NCBI GenBank assembly: GCA_018136815.1
Contig: CM030933.1
Span: 7,380,676 to 7,444,675, forward strand
DNA from: Isochrysis galbana
Taxonomy: Eukaryota > Haptophyta > Isochrysidales > Isochrysidaceae
Direction of reading: 5' to 3'
Length of the DNA: 64,000 nucleotides
This document shows positions 21,209-34,300 of the stretch, one piece after another. The position numbers were made by a program, and so were the translations under genes. The stretch's first letter is position 1, and the number at the start of each line of letters is the position of its first letter. The notes under the pieces are model-generated. The model searched no databases. It had not been told where the DNA came from and saw only the letters and a list, made by a program, of their open reading frames with translations.

Positions 21209-24203
21209 ATGTCCTCCCCTCTCTCCCTCCTCCTCGACGGCTTGCTCTCAGTACTGTGGGGGTTGCTACTGCCTTTGCGTCTGCTGCTCAACACCATCCA
21301 CTCGCTCCTGTACGCTCACACCTGGCAGACCAGCTACCCTCGTGCCTCCCGCTCCCTTTCAGAGCCCTCTCTCCCGAGAGAGCAGAGCGGCCTCTGGTCT
21401 CTCTCCACCTCCACAGGGGCCTCTCCGCTCGGCCCAGTGGTGAAGACGCTCAACGAGAACCTTGGGAGGCACCTGTGGACTTTCGAGCCGGACCGGCCAC
21501 CGGAAAAGTGGGAAGCACAGCGGCTGGGGGAGTATCGAGCGGCGTACGCTGTCGAGAGCGAGAGCCGCCACCACTCGGCAGATGAGCCGTATAGACTACA
21601 GTGCCTGCGCGCGACGGGCGGGCGGGGGCGGCAGGGCACGCAGCCAGTGGCCGGCGTCTCCGAGGAGGCGCGCGTCGAGGCTTCTCTCCGCAACGGGATC
21701 GGCTTCTATTCGACGCTCCAGATGGAGTCGGGGCACTGGCCTGGCGACTATGGCGGCCCAATGTTCCTGATGCCCGGCCTCGTCATCGCGTGCTACGTAA
21801 CCGAGACGCCGCTGCCCGAGGCGCACCGCTTCGAGCTGCTGCGTTACCTCAAGAATCATCAGAACGCCGACGGCGGCGTCGGTCTTCACATCGAAGGTCA
21901 CTCGACGATGTTTGGAACGAGCCTAAACTACGTGGCTGCACGGTTGCTCGGCTTGCCCGCCACTGACCCTTACTGCGTGCGTGCTCGCGCCTTCATGCAT
22001 GCCCGCGGCGGCGCAGTCAACAACACCTCGTGGGCCAAATTCTGGCTGAGCCTGCTCGGTGTGTACGAGTGGCGCGGCATCAACCCGCTGCCGCCCGAGA
22101 TGTGGATCCTGCCGTACTGGCTCATCTTCCACCCCGGAAGATTCTGGTGCCACTGCCGGATGGTCTACCTGCCCATGTCGTACCTATACGGCCGGCGCGC
22201 CGCGTGTCCGCTGACGCCGATTGTGAGTGCGCTGCGAGAGGAGCTGTACACGCAGCCTTACGAGAAGATAGCCTGGGAGAAGCACCGCAACAACTGCGGG
22301 CCTGAGGACATGTATGTGAAGCACCACTTCCTGCAGGACGCGCTTTGGAAACTGGTCTCAGCCGTCGAGCCGTGGATCCCACAGTGGCTACGCGCCAGGG
22401 CGCTTTCCTGGTGCGCCGATCTCATTGCGCATGAGGATGAGTCGACGCGATTCGTTGACATTGGCCCGGTCAACAAGGCGATCAACCTCGTCTGTCGCTT
22501 CTGGGAAGATCCCGACGGAGAAGGCTTCCGCGCGCACCTGCCACGCATCTTCGACTACTTGTGGCTCGCAGAGGACGGGATGAAGATGAACGGGTACAAC
22601 GGGTCGCAGCTGTGGGACACGGCCTTTGCAGTACAGGCGATCGTCGCGACCGGCCTGGGCGAGGAGGGGGAGGTGGCCAGCGTCCTCAGGAAGGCACACT
22701 CCTTCATCGACCGCACACAGGTGCGAGCCCAGCAAGGCGGTGTGGGTAGGAGGGGCGGCCACGGAAGGCGGAGCGGAAATAGGCGCCCCGTCTAGTCTGT
22801 CGCCGCTCGTGCAAGCCTGCGCCTTTGCAAGGGAGGATTCACCGGCTGCGCGCTTGACTGCCTCCCCCCCCTCTCTGCCCCCCCACTTCGCGCCGCCGCC
22901 CTTACAACCCCTCCCCCTCATGGGTGTGTGCCAGGTACGCGAAGACTGTGTTGAGCTCGAGAAGCATTACCGGCACATCTCCAAGGGCGCGTGGCCCTTC
23001 TCCACCCAAGACCATGGCTGGCCCATTTCTGATTGCTCCTCCGAGGGGCTGAAGGCTGTGCTGGCAGTAGAGGCGCTCGGTCTCTCGGGGATTTCCGACC
23101 TTCCATCCGAGCGACTCTTCGATTGCGTTAACGTGATCCTCTCGTATCAGAACAAGCGCGAGCACTGGGGCACAGGCGGCTGGGCGACGTATGAGAACAG
23201 CCGCGGCCCGGCGGCCCTTGAGCTTCTGAACCCATCTGAGTGCTTTGGCGACATTGTCATCGACTACTCGTATTGCGAGCTCACCTGTGCGTGCATAACC
23301 GCCTTGTCGCACTTCCACCGACGCCATCCTACGCACCGTGCCAAGGAGATTTCCGAGGCGATCAAGCTCGGTGCGCAGTGGATCCGCAACAAGCAGAGGT
23401 CCGACGGCTCGTGGTATGGGTCATGGGGAGTTTGTTTCACCTATGGCGCATGGTTTGGTGTCGTCGGCCTTGCGTCGGTTGGCGAGCGCGAGGGTACGTC
23501 GCCCCACATTGCGAAAGCACTCGAATTCCTGCGCTCGAAACAGCGTGAGGATGGAGGCTGGGGCGAGTCTTATCTCTCCTCCTCCACCAAGGAATACCAT
23601 CAGGCAGACTCGTCCCAGGTAACACTGCCTCCCACCTCCCCTATCGCGCGGTCAGTCGCTTTGCAGCTGCGGTGTCGCGCAATTGCGGTAAGAGCGGCCA
23701 CTCATCTGCTCATCACTGCTGGGCTTGGCAGGTGGTCAACACAGCATGGGCAATGCTTGCTTTCCTTGCCGGCACCGAGGGCGACCCAGCCGCATCTGCC
23801 AATGCCGCCGGCGTCCTCGCTCGCGCGGCTGCTTTTTTGATGGCTTCGCAGGTGATACATCTCAACGAACGCGTCGTGGCTAAGGCTCTAAGTCGCCTTG
23901 TCTTTCCCGTCCGGTTGTTGCTGCCGCTCCCTCTGCCATCGTGAATGTATGGCAAAGGCGCCATTGGGCGTGAGGCCCATGCAAGCCGCCTTGGTGCTCA
24001 TCGTCCCGTTCCCTTTCATTCAGGAGCCGACGGGGGATTGGCCTCAGCAGCTCATCTCGGGCGTCTTCAACCACAATTGCATGATAACCTACGCCAACTA
24101 CCGAAACATCTTTCCTATATGGGCGCTCGGCCAATACCGCAAGCGGCTGCGGGGCGAGCCTCTGCCAAATCTCGACGTCGTCGACACGCTCGAGCTCGAA
24201 TAG
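21209..24203 (+). CDS. Cycloartenol synthase (oxidosqualene cyclase)
   Basis: Four exons, all joined in phase 0: 21209-22720, 22935-23618, 23732-23851 and 24024-24203. The product is about 831 residues. It converts 2,3-oxidosqualene to the first cyclic sterol precursor in the ER membrane. QW-type repeats ([35 protein letters not shown]) and [23 protein letters not shown] and [11 protein letters not shown] are all present. Product-specificity positions match cycloartenol rather than lanosterol synthases: Tyr in GYNGSQ, and His531 and Ile535 in DHGWPIS (Arabidopsis CAS1 Y410, H477, I481). The catalytic Asp537 lies in DCSSE, where DCTAE is nearly universal. The N-terminus carries an extra hydrophobic segment ([20 protein letters not shown]) compared with the usual roughly 760 residues; this may be an additional membrane anchor. 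Confidence 0.95.
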
Positions 24204-24699
24204 TCGGTGGTCGTCCACGGGCTGCGGCCCAGGCGAAAGGCTATCATCTCAGGTTTGCCGCGAAGGGCGATGAAGGATGTGCTGCGTTGTTCCTCCTCCC
24301 CACGGGACGCCACCCCCCGAGTAAGATGATTGCGTTTACTCGACCGATAGAGCCCGGCAAGGTTTCTTCCGACTGCTCTCATATTGGGCTCCCATGCGCG
24401 TGCAAGATGTACACGCGTGGGCACGCACTCATGGCGTGGGCACACTCTTGTAGGGTGCGAGAGGAATACATGAGCGATAGAAGTGCCCTATGAGAGCACT
24501 CACCCTTACGTGGTCCAAAAATGTATGCTTTTCAATCGTGAAGATTTAGGTTTTGCTGCTGCAACTAAGGCTGCAAGTGAAAATTGAAGATTCAAAGGGA
24601 AAGGCGACAGCTAGTCGCTATCACTCCTCCTAGCCTGACAAACCCAAGAGCCCCGCTGCCTTCGAAGCGGGCCGCGCGGGCGGCAGGGAAATTGTATAT
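24204..24699. other. Downstream of the cyclase, no gene seen
   Basis: About 500 bases between the cyclase stop and the assembly gap. No recognisable coding or RNA gene is visible. Kinase sequence from the far side of the gap does not continue here. Confidence 0.5.
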
Positions 24700-24799
24700 N
24701 NNNNNNNNNNNNNNNNNNNNNNNNNNNNNNNNNNNNNNNNNNNNNNNNNNNNNNNNNNNNNNNNNNNNNNNNNNNNNNNNNNNNNNNNNNNNNNNNNNN
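24700..24799. other. Assembly gap (100 N)
   Basis: Exactly 100 N, so probably a scaffold gap of unknown true length. It interrupts the protein kinase gene directly after the codons for LTKADH. Confidence 0.99.
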
Positions 24800-25361
24800 G
24801 TGGTCAGCCTTGGTCAGGATGTCAACCTCAGCCTTCAGCATGCCCATTTTGCTCTCGGGCGGCTTCTGTATAATCTGCGTGAAAGGCGTGAATGGCACCG
24901 CCGATCAACGTAGGCATCAGCGTGGGTGAGATGGTGCAGGTTAACCGGTATGGACGAGAATGGTAAGAGCATGGTGCTGGGTGTGAATGAATATGCTGGG
25001 TGGGAGCTACCAGCCTCGATTACTGTGCCCACCCTCTGCTTCCAACTTTGAGATGAGACGCTCTGCCCTCCCCTCGCACACCGGCTGCACTCGCCTCGCC
25101 AGCAGTGTGTACGCCCTGCGAGAGCGTCCAGACTCAGAGCGAGCCCCATCCGTTCTGCTGGTGAACCAGCACCAGGCCACCCCGCGCCGGTTGCAAGCGG
25201 CTCACGGGCACGGAGATCACCTTGATGGCAACCTTCATCCCCGTCTCCTTGTGGATGCCCAGCTTGACCTTGGAGAAGTGGCCAGTGCCGAGCGTCTCGC
25301 CAATGTCGTAGGTGTCTGTGATGTCCTCGGGTGGCGTCTCATTCGTCGAGTCGGACGCCAT
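24800..25361 (-). CDS. Ser/Thr protein kinase, CaMK-like, 5' part only
   Basis: Exon 1 is 25361-25206 (52 codons, MASDSTNETPPEDITDTY...). It contains the glycine-rich loop GETLGTGHFSKV and the VAIK lysine. The donor GTGAGC is phase 0. Exon 2 starts at 24865 after TATACAG and encodes KPPESKMGMLKAEVDILTKADH, which carries the alpha-C helix glutamate. It then runs into the gap at 24799. The loop LGTGHFSKVKL and the alpha-C sequence resemble calcium/calmodulin-dependent kinases. The catalytic and activation loops are not visible, so the subfamily is uncertain. A donor seven bases further upstream would shorten exon 1 by two codons. Confidence 0.85.
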
Positions 25362-26602
<1,241 letters not shown>

Positions 26603-28128
26603 TGACGAATTGGAGTGGCCCATAGGGCCTGAGGGCAATGAGGAAGGGGCCAAGCCGGCGGCAGGCGCGGCTGAGGGAGCGACTTCGGAGGTCCTGATGG
26701 GCTGAAGCCCGTCAGCAGAGGAAGGCGGGCAGGCGGGCTTGGGCGAGGGCGAGGACGGCGGCGAGAGCGACATCGAGCGAGCGGCGAGAGTGTCGAGTCG
26801 AGCGGAGCCGGAGGGCTCTGAGCCACTCCGTCGCGAGCGGCACCGGCGGCTAGCGCGGCGCTTTGGCCCTCCTCCCCGCCGGGAGTCGGGTGAATGAAAT
26901 TCTGGACTGGGTCGGGCAACCCCATTTGGGTGTCTGGACGGGGAACGAACGGCGAACGAAGGGCTGTGGGGCGGCGAGGCGCTCCTAGCGGCCCTAGCTA
27001 GAGTGATGGATAGTAAGAGATTGTTAGACCTACAAAGAACTCTTCCCTCAGGGAGGGAGCCTAGGCTGCTAGAGTGCAGCGACGCAGCGAACAACGACGG
27101 ACAACGAAGCTGAGAACACCAGGATACACCGACTCACGAACACACCGGAATCATTCACCCAAACCAAGCAAGTTATCAAGCAACCGCGACCCCAAATCAC
27201 CGATAACCCAAACACGTCGCGAGAGACGGAGAGAGAGAGCGAGAGAGAGAGAGAGAGACTCCGCAGCGACGGCCGGAGCGTGTCTCCCTTGTAACTTCCC
27301 ACGTAGCGGAGAGTCCGAAGGGGAGCGTCATGTCGCGCGACCACGGCGATCACTTCGGATATAGATCGCAACGAGATATCTTCACGGCAGAGGAAATCTT
27401 GCCGTTGAGCGTGAACCTTCTAGACGCTTCTAACGAACAACCCTGAGTAGCAACCAAGGGGAAGAAACACCAAAGGGGCCAAGGCTTGCATGTAACTTGC
27501 ATCAAGGGGAAAGATTCCCTCACCTAAGAAGCGAACCTACATTGATCTCCAAGGGGAGATGGCAAATTAAACCTCAAATCTCGAGCGGCTAGAGCAACCG
27601 ACTCGCTCGCCAAAAACCTTGACCGAGAAGAAAGAAGCAAGGACCTACGAGCCAAGGGTAGCGGACCTAAGGAATGTGAGAGGAAGTTTCCGAACGCCAA
27701 CGCGAACGCCAAACGCGTGAAGACAACGAAACCCTAACCAGGCTAAGCAGAACCTACGAAGAACAGGCCTGGACGACAACGAAAGTTAGCAGGTCCCAAG
27801 AAAGAACCAGAACACCAGAACCCAACAAGAAACGACAAGCCTTGCAAGAAGCTAAACAAGCCGCCTGAAGGCACCCCGAGAGCCTAAGACAAGCGCGCAG
27901 CGAGCGACAGGCAACCTGGCTCCTTTGGGTCAAGATTGCCCGAAAGGAGGAAACCTGGAATCTAGACCGGACAAACAGGCTAGAAGGAACGAAACGAGAA
28001 CCCGAATTCTAGGCCGCTAGGGACGAACCCCAACAACCTAGATATGCCTGAGCTTCACCGTGTGGCCGCACGGCGAAGGACCTGGAAATAAGAACCTGGA
28101 AATCGCATCATCTAGGATGAATGCGACA
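26603..28128 (-). repeat. 3' LTR of the second Gypsy element
   Basis: It starts TGACGAATTGGAGTGGCCCA and ends AATGCGACA on the plus strand. The first part (26603-26790) is about 85-90 percent like 321-500. The LTR is 1526 bp, much longer than the 853 bp of the first element, with largely different middle sequence. A polypurine tract (CCCCCC on the plus strand) follows at 28129-28134. Confidence 0.75.
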
Positions 28129-28517
28129 CCCCCCGACTAAGATCGAGACGTCTCCCGATGTCGAGCGGTGAACCTAGAAGCAGAGACCTGGAACCTGGAA
28201 CTTGGGCTGACCAGAGGTCAGAATCGGAACAAGAAGCAACGGAACATAGCGAGCGAAACGTGGAGACAAGAACACCCTTTGGATCCAAAGCGAGCACGAA
28301 ATCGGCGGCTTAACGCGGCGGCCTCTTTCGTACGCACTGCCCCACCCACTTCTCCCTTTTACAGGAGCTTTGCTCGGGTGTTGCGCCAGGTGTAGAGCGC
28401 AGGCAGCACGCGTTCATCACCTCCATGATTCGCTCGGACGGGAACTTGAACTCGGAGCCCTAGAGCCGAGGCATGAGGCAAGCCTAGAGGGACGGGTCCC
28501 TTACCCAAGACATGGGA

Positions 28518-28815
28518 TCAACGAGAATGGAGCCTGGATCGAGTGCGCGAAGATGGCGCATCGAGAACGGGAGGAAGAGGGGTATCCTTGGCCGACGAAG
28601 AAGTTGCTTCCGGGGACTCAACATCTTCTGGACAAGTCTCTTCGACGGAGCGATCATACTCATCAAGCAAGTCAGAACAACGACGGAGCAACTCGGAACG
28701 AGGCTCCCAGGTGGCTTCTCGAATAGAATAGCCACGCCACTTCACGAGGTATTCGGTAGAATCGCCATGGCTACGACGATCGAGCAACTTCTCAACGATG
28801 TACTCGTCACTTTGC
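28518..28815 (-). pseudogene. Gypsy chromodomain fragment
   Basis: DEYIVEKLLDRRSHGDSTEYLVKWRGYSIREATWEPRSELL aligns with the chromodomain of the first element. It is followed by an acidic tail and a stop at 28518. The upstream side is joined to LINE sequence at about 28816, so the frame has no start of its own. Confidence 0.85.
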
Positions 28816-29733
28816 CCTCCTGGCTAGTCCTCTCACCGGGGTCGGGTAGTGGGCGCTCCGATGACTTGCCTAGTATTTGCCGTGCGTGATCAACCACGGC
28901 GTCCCATGAGTCTAGGAACTCTGTTTTACGGATCGCGCGGCCCTCGTGTACGAAGATCTCTGGGAGGTGTTCGACATATGCCGAGCACTCTTCCCTACTA
29001 TAGGGCGTCGTGAAGGCATCGTCTTTGAACACGTTGTGGATCACGGTCGTGTGCAAGGTCTCCCACATTCGCGCCCATGCGGCGCGAATCGCGGGGGGGG
29101 AGAGGTGTGGGTTGTGCCATATGGGTTGCGAGAGTGCGCCCTCGCGCGTGAGCCACGAGGGTTGGATGTTTAGGCCTCGGAAATTTACCAGGGCCTCCTT
29201 CCAGAAGGTCGGGAGTGCCGGGTTGCCTCTGAGGCTTCCCGTAAGTGTTTTTTATTGGTATCGTGGAGAGGACAGCGCCCCTCCCCAGCCCGGTGCGACA
29301 GAACCATGCGTCCAGCGCATGCTTCCAGATCGCTTTGCGTGCGTTTAAGTAGTTTAGGATCCATTTGGTTTGAAGGGCTTTGACGTGGGTCGGCCAGTGT
29401 AGGAGCCCTAGCCCCAATGTCCTGTTCGCGCTTTTTGCGTGGTGTGTGGCGTAGTGTGGGTGCGCGATCCATTTACTCTGCTTTTGGGTGTATGGGCTCG
29501 TCCAGAGGACCGCATCCGCGGCCCTTTGAATCCGCGTGTGGAACCATTTAGGGGCGGCCAAAGTCTGTAGCCAATATCTCGGTGTTCCGTAAATAATGAA
29601 GTTTACTATGGCGGCTCTCCCAAATATCGTCATGTGTCCGGTGGCCGGTGTTAGTTTATTAACTTTCTCGTCGATTTTGTCCGCTAGCTTCACCCAGAAG
29701 GGTTTGAGCGCCTCCGGCGCTCCTAGTGGCAGT
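28816..29733 (-). mobile_element. LINE ORF2 fragment inside Gypsy pol
   Basis: An open frame with KLADKIDEKVNKL, FGRAAIVNFIIYGTPRYWLQTL and GLGLLHWPTHVKALQTKWILNYLNARKAIWKHALDAW, continuing in another frame to HLPEIFVHEGRAIRKTEF. This is the thumb/connection region typical of non-LTR retrotransposons. The same stretch occurs at 17010-17700 on the plus strand. Both borders are abrupt joins to Gypsy sequence, with no A tail and no target duplication. Confidence 0.8.
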
Positions 29734-30320
29734 GGGAGCCAGCGAGAGCACGTCGCAGTAGACCACATCAAAGGGGTAGGTACCCACAGAGAGACCGGAG
29801 GGCGACGCTAGAGCCCTAGGTAGCGGCTTGGCGAGGGTGCACTCGTGGCATTCTCGGACGTAAGATGCAACGTCGGAAGACATGCCAGGCCAGTATACCC
29901 GAGTACGAAGAAGACCGGACATTCGAGAAACTCCGAGATGACCGGAGCGATCGTGGTAGACTAAAAGGTAGCGAGACCGCAACGAGGGCGGAACGTAGAG
30001 CACTAGCGAGTCCGGGTCGGTGGAGTCAGGAACGGTGCGATAGTAGACGAGCCCATCGTGAACGACGAAACGGCGAAGCATCTTGGATTGCTGAGCGGGA
30101 GCGGGAGCGACAGAACTAAAACACGAATCATCTTCGACAATGGGGCCTGAGGCGGCGGCCGGCGGAGGCGACCCTTGGCCTGATGGCTCGTGATTGACCG
30201 TCTCTCCTGAGCCTAGCTAGGAGTGGCTCTACGAACGGATCTTCCGCCAGGGCCGCTTTCATGGGCTCCCGCGGCGGGGGACCCGAAGGAGAGGTGGGGA
30301 GCGGCGGCGCGATCCATGGC
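29734..30320 (-). pseudogene. Gypsy integrase N-terminal fragment
   Basis: The region contains the HHCC zinc finger (YHDRSGHLGVSRMSGLL ... CHECTLAKPLPR) and the first catalytic Asp context (FDVVYCDVLSLAP), where it breaks. It parallels residues 1290-1400 of the intact element. The upstream part (MKAALAEDPFVEPLLARL) is in another frame and ends at the next repeat. Confidence 0.82.
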
Positions 30321-30456
30321 AACCAACTATAAAGTTAGTTTTTGAGGGGGGAAGGGGAGGAGGTGGAGGAAAGGGAAGTTAAGGGCGATATCAGTAGGGA
30401 TGGGGAAGTACCCTAGACTAGTAGGTGTGTAGCCCAGAATCTTCAGATGTTTTTTT
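30306..30456 (-). mobile_element. Short retroelement copy with both ends, internally deleted
   Basis: On the minus strand it reads A run, CATCTGAAGATTCTGGGCTACACACC, about 90 bases of C-rich sequence, then a terminal hairpin AACTAACTTTATAGTTGGTT. Both family ends are therefore present in about 150 bases. It joins the Gypsy remnant directly. Confidence 0.6.
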
Positions 30457-31397
30457 GTAAGGATGTTGGTGGGTCGACGAAGTAGTGTGTTGTTGGTGTG
30501 GTTTGTGCTCAGGCACTCGCAACTTGTCGCGCTACGGGTGGGAAAATGTCGGCTCGTGCCTTCGGTGGCTCCGCTCGGGCGCGCGCGCTTAAGTTTGCTC
30601 CTCCGCTTACGGTGTAGTTATTCACTTGCGCAAACGCCGAGCGTTCAGTGTTCGCTAGAGCAAGAATGCTTTTAGAAGTCAACGTTTTTGCCTTCTTCGT
30701 TTGCTCAGCGGGCCACACACCACACGCCCATGGACATAATGACATGACCGACCCATTGCACCACGTCAGCTCGAGCAGACATTACGCGACACACGAGTGA
30801 TGTGTAAGATCACTGTCGAATGCGCGACCATGCAAACAGTATAGCATAGATGCGCTCACAAGAAAGTGGCTTACCCCAAAGGCGGCAAGGGGCGCTGGAA
30901 GCACGTGCGATGCCTAAATCTGTCAGGAGCGCATGCATCATCTTTGGCAACGGGAGCAATGCACCAAGCACTTGTCATGCTAAAAGATAGCTCGCCGTAT
31001 TCAAGTTCCCAAAGCGTGTTAGTGTATACTCCCAATCGTGGACGTCGACGTTGAGATTCACCTTATTCAGGTACGGCGCAAAACTCATATTCGCGCCCGG
31101 AGCGATGGTCCAGACCAGCTCGGGCGCGTTGCGCGCGGTGCGCGGGAGTCCGCCTAGCGCCAGCCGCTTGCGACGTGATGAAGGGACGTACTTCCACTGA
31201 CAATACATTGGGTCCATGAGGTCTGTGGTCGTCATCATAGAAGACAGTTGGCGTTCCAGGGGTCGGGAATGGTGGATGCAATGCTGCCATTACCTTGCTT
31301 GCGGTTCGCACGAATCCGTCGATGTGTTGACACAAGCCTATGCTGATCCGGCAACCCTACAGCTCGTCGAATTCACGTGTCCGCTAAGCACCCGGAA
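30457..31397. other. Intergenic, no gene recognised
   Basis: Moderate GC sequence with no domain-bearing frame. Minus-strand frames at 30975-31335 are short and overlap one another. This is the 3' side of the deubiquitinase gene and may hold its 3' untranslated region. Confidence 0.45.
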
Positions 31398-34300
31398 CTA
31401 GATGGGCTCAAGGACGCGCTCATAGAAGAGCACGTACGCTTGGCGTGTTTTCACATCGGCAGGGGTGACGCGGCTCACCCGTGCGTCGTCGCAGTGCCAC
31501 CACTGGGCGTTGCCCCCACCTGCCGATGCAACGCGCACGTCGCATGTGTAGTGCCCACCAGTAAGGGTGTGCCCATGGTGGGAAACCACTACGGTTCGGA
31601 AGGGGGGGGGGGGGTTACTTGGCACTGCATGGACACTGCCGGTGCGCTGGGCATCATGCGTGTCACTACGTTCAAGCGAAGCCGAGTACACCTGCGACGA
31701 GTTGATACGCGGGCTGCGCTCGGCCTCGTGCTCCAATACATCCAGGGGCAAGGTGTTCCCTGTCGATGCGTAGAATCTCTCCGAAGCGGATCGGCCGCGA
31801 TACTTTATGTGGACCATGCATATCGAAGGTGAACCGCTTGAGATGTAAGAGCAGGACTGACGGGAGGGCTTGGAGAGTAGCCTGTCGAGTGGCGGCTGCG
31901 GATCTGCCCTTAACCGTGAACCCCTCAAGCTTCTCGTGGTCAAAGAAGGAGTGCAACGCGTCCTCGAGAGAGGCGATGGATGAGCGGTCTACAAAGCACG
32001 AGGGAGAGGCGGGGAGGTGGCTTCAGCCACATTCAACGAATATTCTGCAGTATGGATGCGTAACGAATGATCCAGGGCGGTCTTGCGGAGCAAGGGGGAG
32101 GAGGTTGGCGAATATAAGTCGAATATCCGTCACCGAGCGCCGCGCGTGTAGTATGTCGATTGCCACTTACCAACATCGAGATTAAGGCAGGCGAAAGGCT
32201 CGACCGTTAGAGAGGGCTTAGCGGCCCGGCCGTGGGCATCCTCTGACTGAAGGCGGGTGCAGAGCTGTCCGCCAAAGATGGCGCGTACAGGAGACGAGGC
32301 GACAGAGACGGTGCGCATTGATGACACCTTGGAGCCACGGCCAACGCTCAGCCATTCGCCACCCTCGTCCGAGTCATCCTCATCGTCGGGTCGTGCTCCA
32401 TCGCCCGAGTGTGGTAGCAGAGATGGCCGATGCCCTGATCCTGAGACTGGCTCATTGGCCCGGCGACCGTTTGCGCTCGACGTCCCTTGCCCCTCAGGCA
32501 CGAGCCCAGCAGCCTCAGCTGCGGCGATCAGCTCCTCGTGAAGTTGGTCAAGCGTAAAAGAAAGATATTCCTCTGCGTCCTCCTGAGATGCGAACCCGCC
32601 CCCACGCACGTGCCGTCCGCCCCCGCCTATCTCAACGTAGGTATCCTGCGCTGCGCTTGGGCCTACATTGGAAACGAGGGATGGAAGGTACGGAGCTGAG
32701 CTGGGCACTGGAATTGGAGAGATGGGGGGGGTGGTTCTGAGGGTCCCAATATCATCATCAATACCCCCAAAATCTGGGCAGTCAGCCACTAGATGGAGAG
32801 GTTCCAAGAGGGGCTCGGATTCGGATCGCATGTCGTACCTGCTGCTGGCATGCTTGATGTTCCCCTGCGGCCGTCACGAAAATCTCTCAACGACGCCCCC
32901 AAAAAGGCGGCTGGATGTACAGCCGCGCCACTGCCACGTCGCCGTTGCCCACTCGCTGATCCAGTGGAACCGGCTGTGCATCCCATAATGTCGATTGGGC
33001 TGCCTCTACTACTGCATGCACCTGGCGAGGTTGAGCGTGGCGATGTGGCGGCTGCGTGGCCATGGCTGTAAACCCGATCGTCATCATGAGCGATCGCATC
33101 GTAGAAATTGGTCAATGAGAGGGTTACACCATCGGGCGGGAAGGAGGTGACCACAAGGGCGTGCCGACGGCGCAGCGCAGCGAGGAGAGAGCGGAATGGC
33201 CCACACGCGAGAAGGGCTTGTATGGTCACATTTGCGAAGCAGGTGTTGCCCGAATTAACGAGCGGGCGTGGAACAGGGCAGGGCGGCGGTTCAACGCCTT
33301 GAATGGATGACGCACGCATGAGCGCATCCCACCACTCAGCCACATCAGGCACTAAGGCGGAGGAGGTTGATACGGCAGATTGTGAAATTGGTGCGTCAGC
33401 ATTAGTAGCGGCGCTCGCTTTATCGTCCGTCCGTCGACTAGCAGGGAGAAGTTCATCGGTCACAGATGCTAGTGCAGGTTGTGAACTCTCGGTCACAGAT
33501 GCTGACGCAGGTTGTGAACTGGCCGAGCTAGCTGTGCTACTTGACGCTTCGCGTGCACGCGCCGTCGCAGGAGCCTGAGCCGGTCGTGATTTTGCAGCGA
33601 TGAAAGCCCACGATTTGAGACCTGCGTGACCCGTATGCTGCGCTGCCAACACGACTTCCTCATCCCTCGTGGCTGCCGTTGCAGTCGAGGCGGCCGGCGA
33701 ACCAATAGATGCTTGGGCAACGTTGGATGAGCTGGACTCCTCTGGGTTTGCGGAGCCTTGGTTGGAGCATGCAACGTTGGCTCCAACCGGCGTTGATGAG
33801 GCAACATGCGCTGCCTCAGCGCTACCAGTCGATTCGCGAGGCGGCTTGTCCGACGGAGACTCTGCTGTCTCCGGAGTTGCCCCAGTGGTCTCATTGGCGC
33901 CTTCCGGCGTGCCCTTTCTACCTGGCACACCTGTACGGTTCGCAATAGACTCAGCTCCAGTCTCAGACACGGCAGGGATGCTATCGTCGAGGGTGATCGC
34001 ATTTGGTACTGACTGAGAGCAGAATTGGCCAACGATACATTTGGCAGGCTCTTCATCTGCTTCCAATGAAGTCAAAGCAATGCTGCGGTTGTCAACCTGC
34101 CGTGTTGCTGCGGCTGCAGCTATGGCATCGAAACGCGGTGTATGCGATGGACCAAGTTCCTCATTCTTGATGGGGGCAGGTTGAGATTGCCCGAGGGAAG
34201 AAGGCGACTCCGAGCTCGTCTTACCGCGAGCAGCAATCGTCGCCCACGATACCACAGCCTGGGCCTCTGCCGAAGGCGTTCTCATTGATTCCTTCCTTTC

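Larger units (their letters stand above)
26603..30320 (-). mobile_element. Second Ty3/Gypsy chromovirus, rearranged remnant
   Basis: On the minus strand it keeps an integrase N-terminus (29734-30320), a chromodomain (28518-28815) and a 3' LTR (26603-28128). The core of integrase is missing, and a LINE fragment (28816-29733) occupies its place. RT and everything upstream are absent, and no 5' LTR or target duplication is seen. It belongs to the same broad LTR family as the element at 321-8288: shared GTGACGAATTGG start, AATGCGACA end and GGGGGG polypurine tract. Confidence 0.85.
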
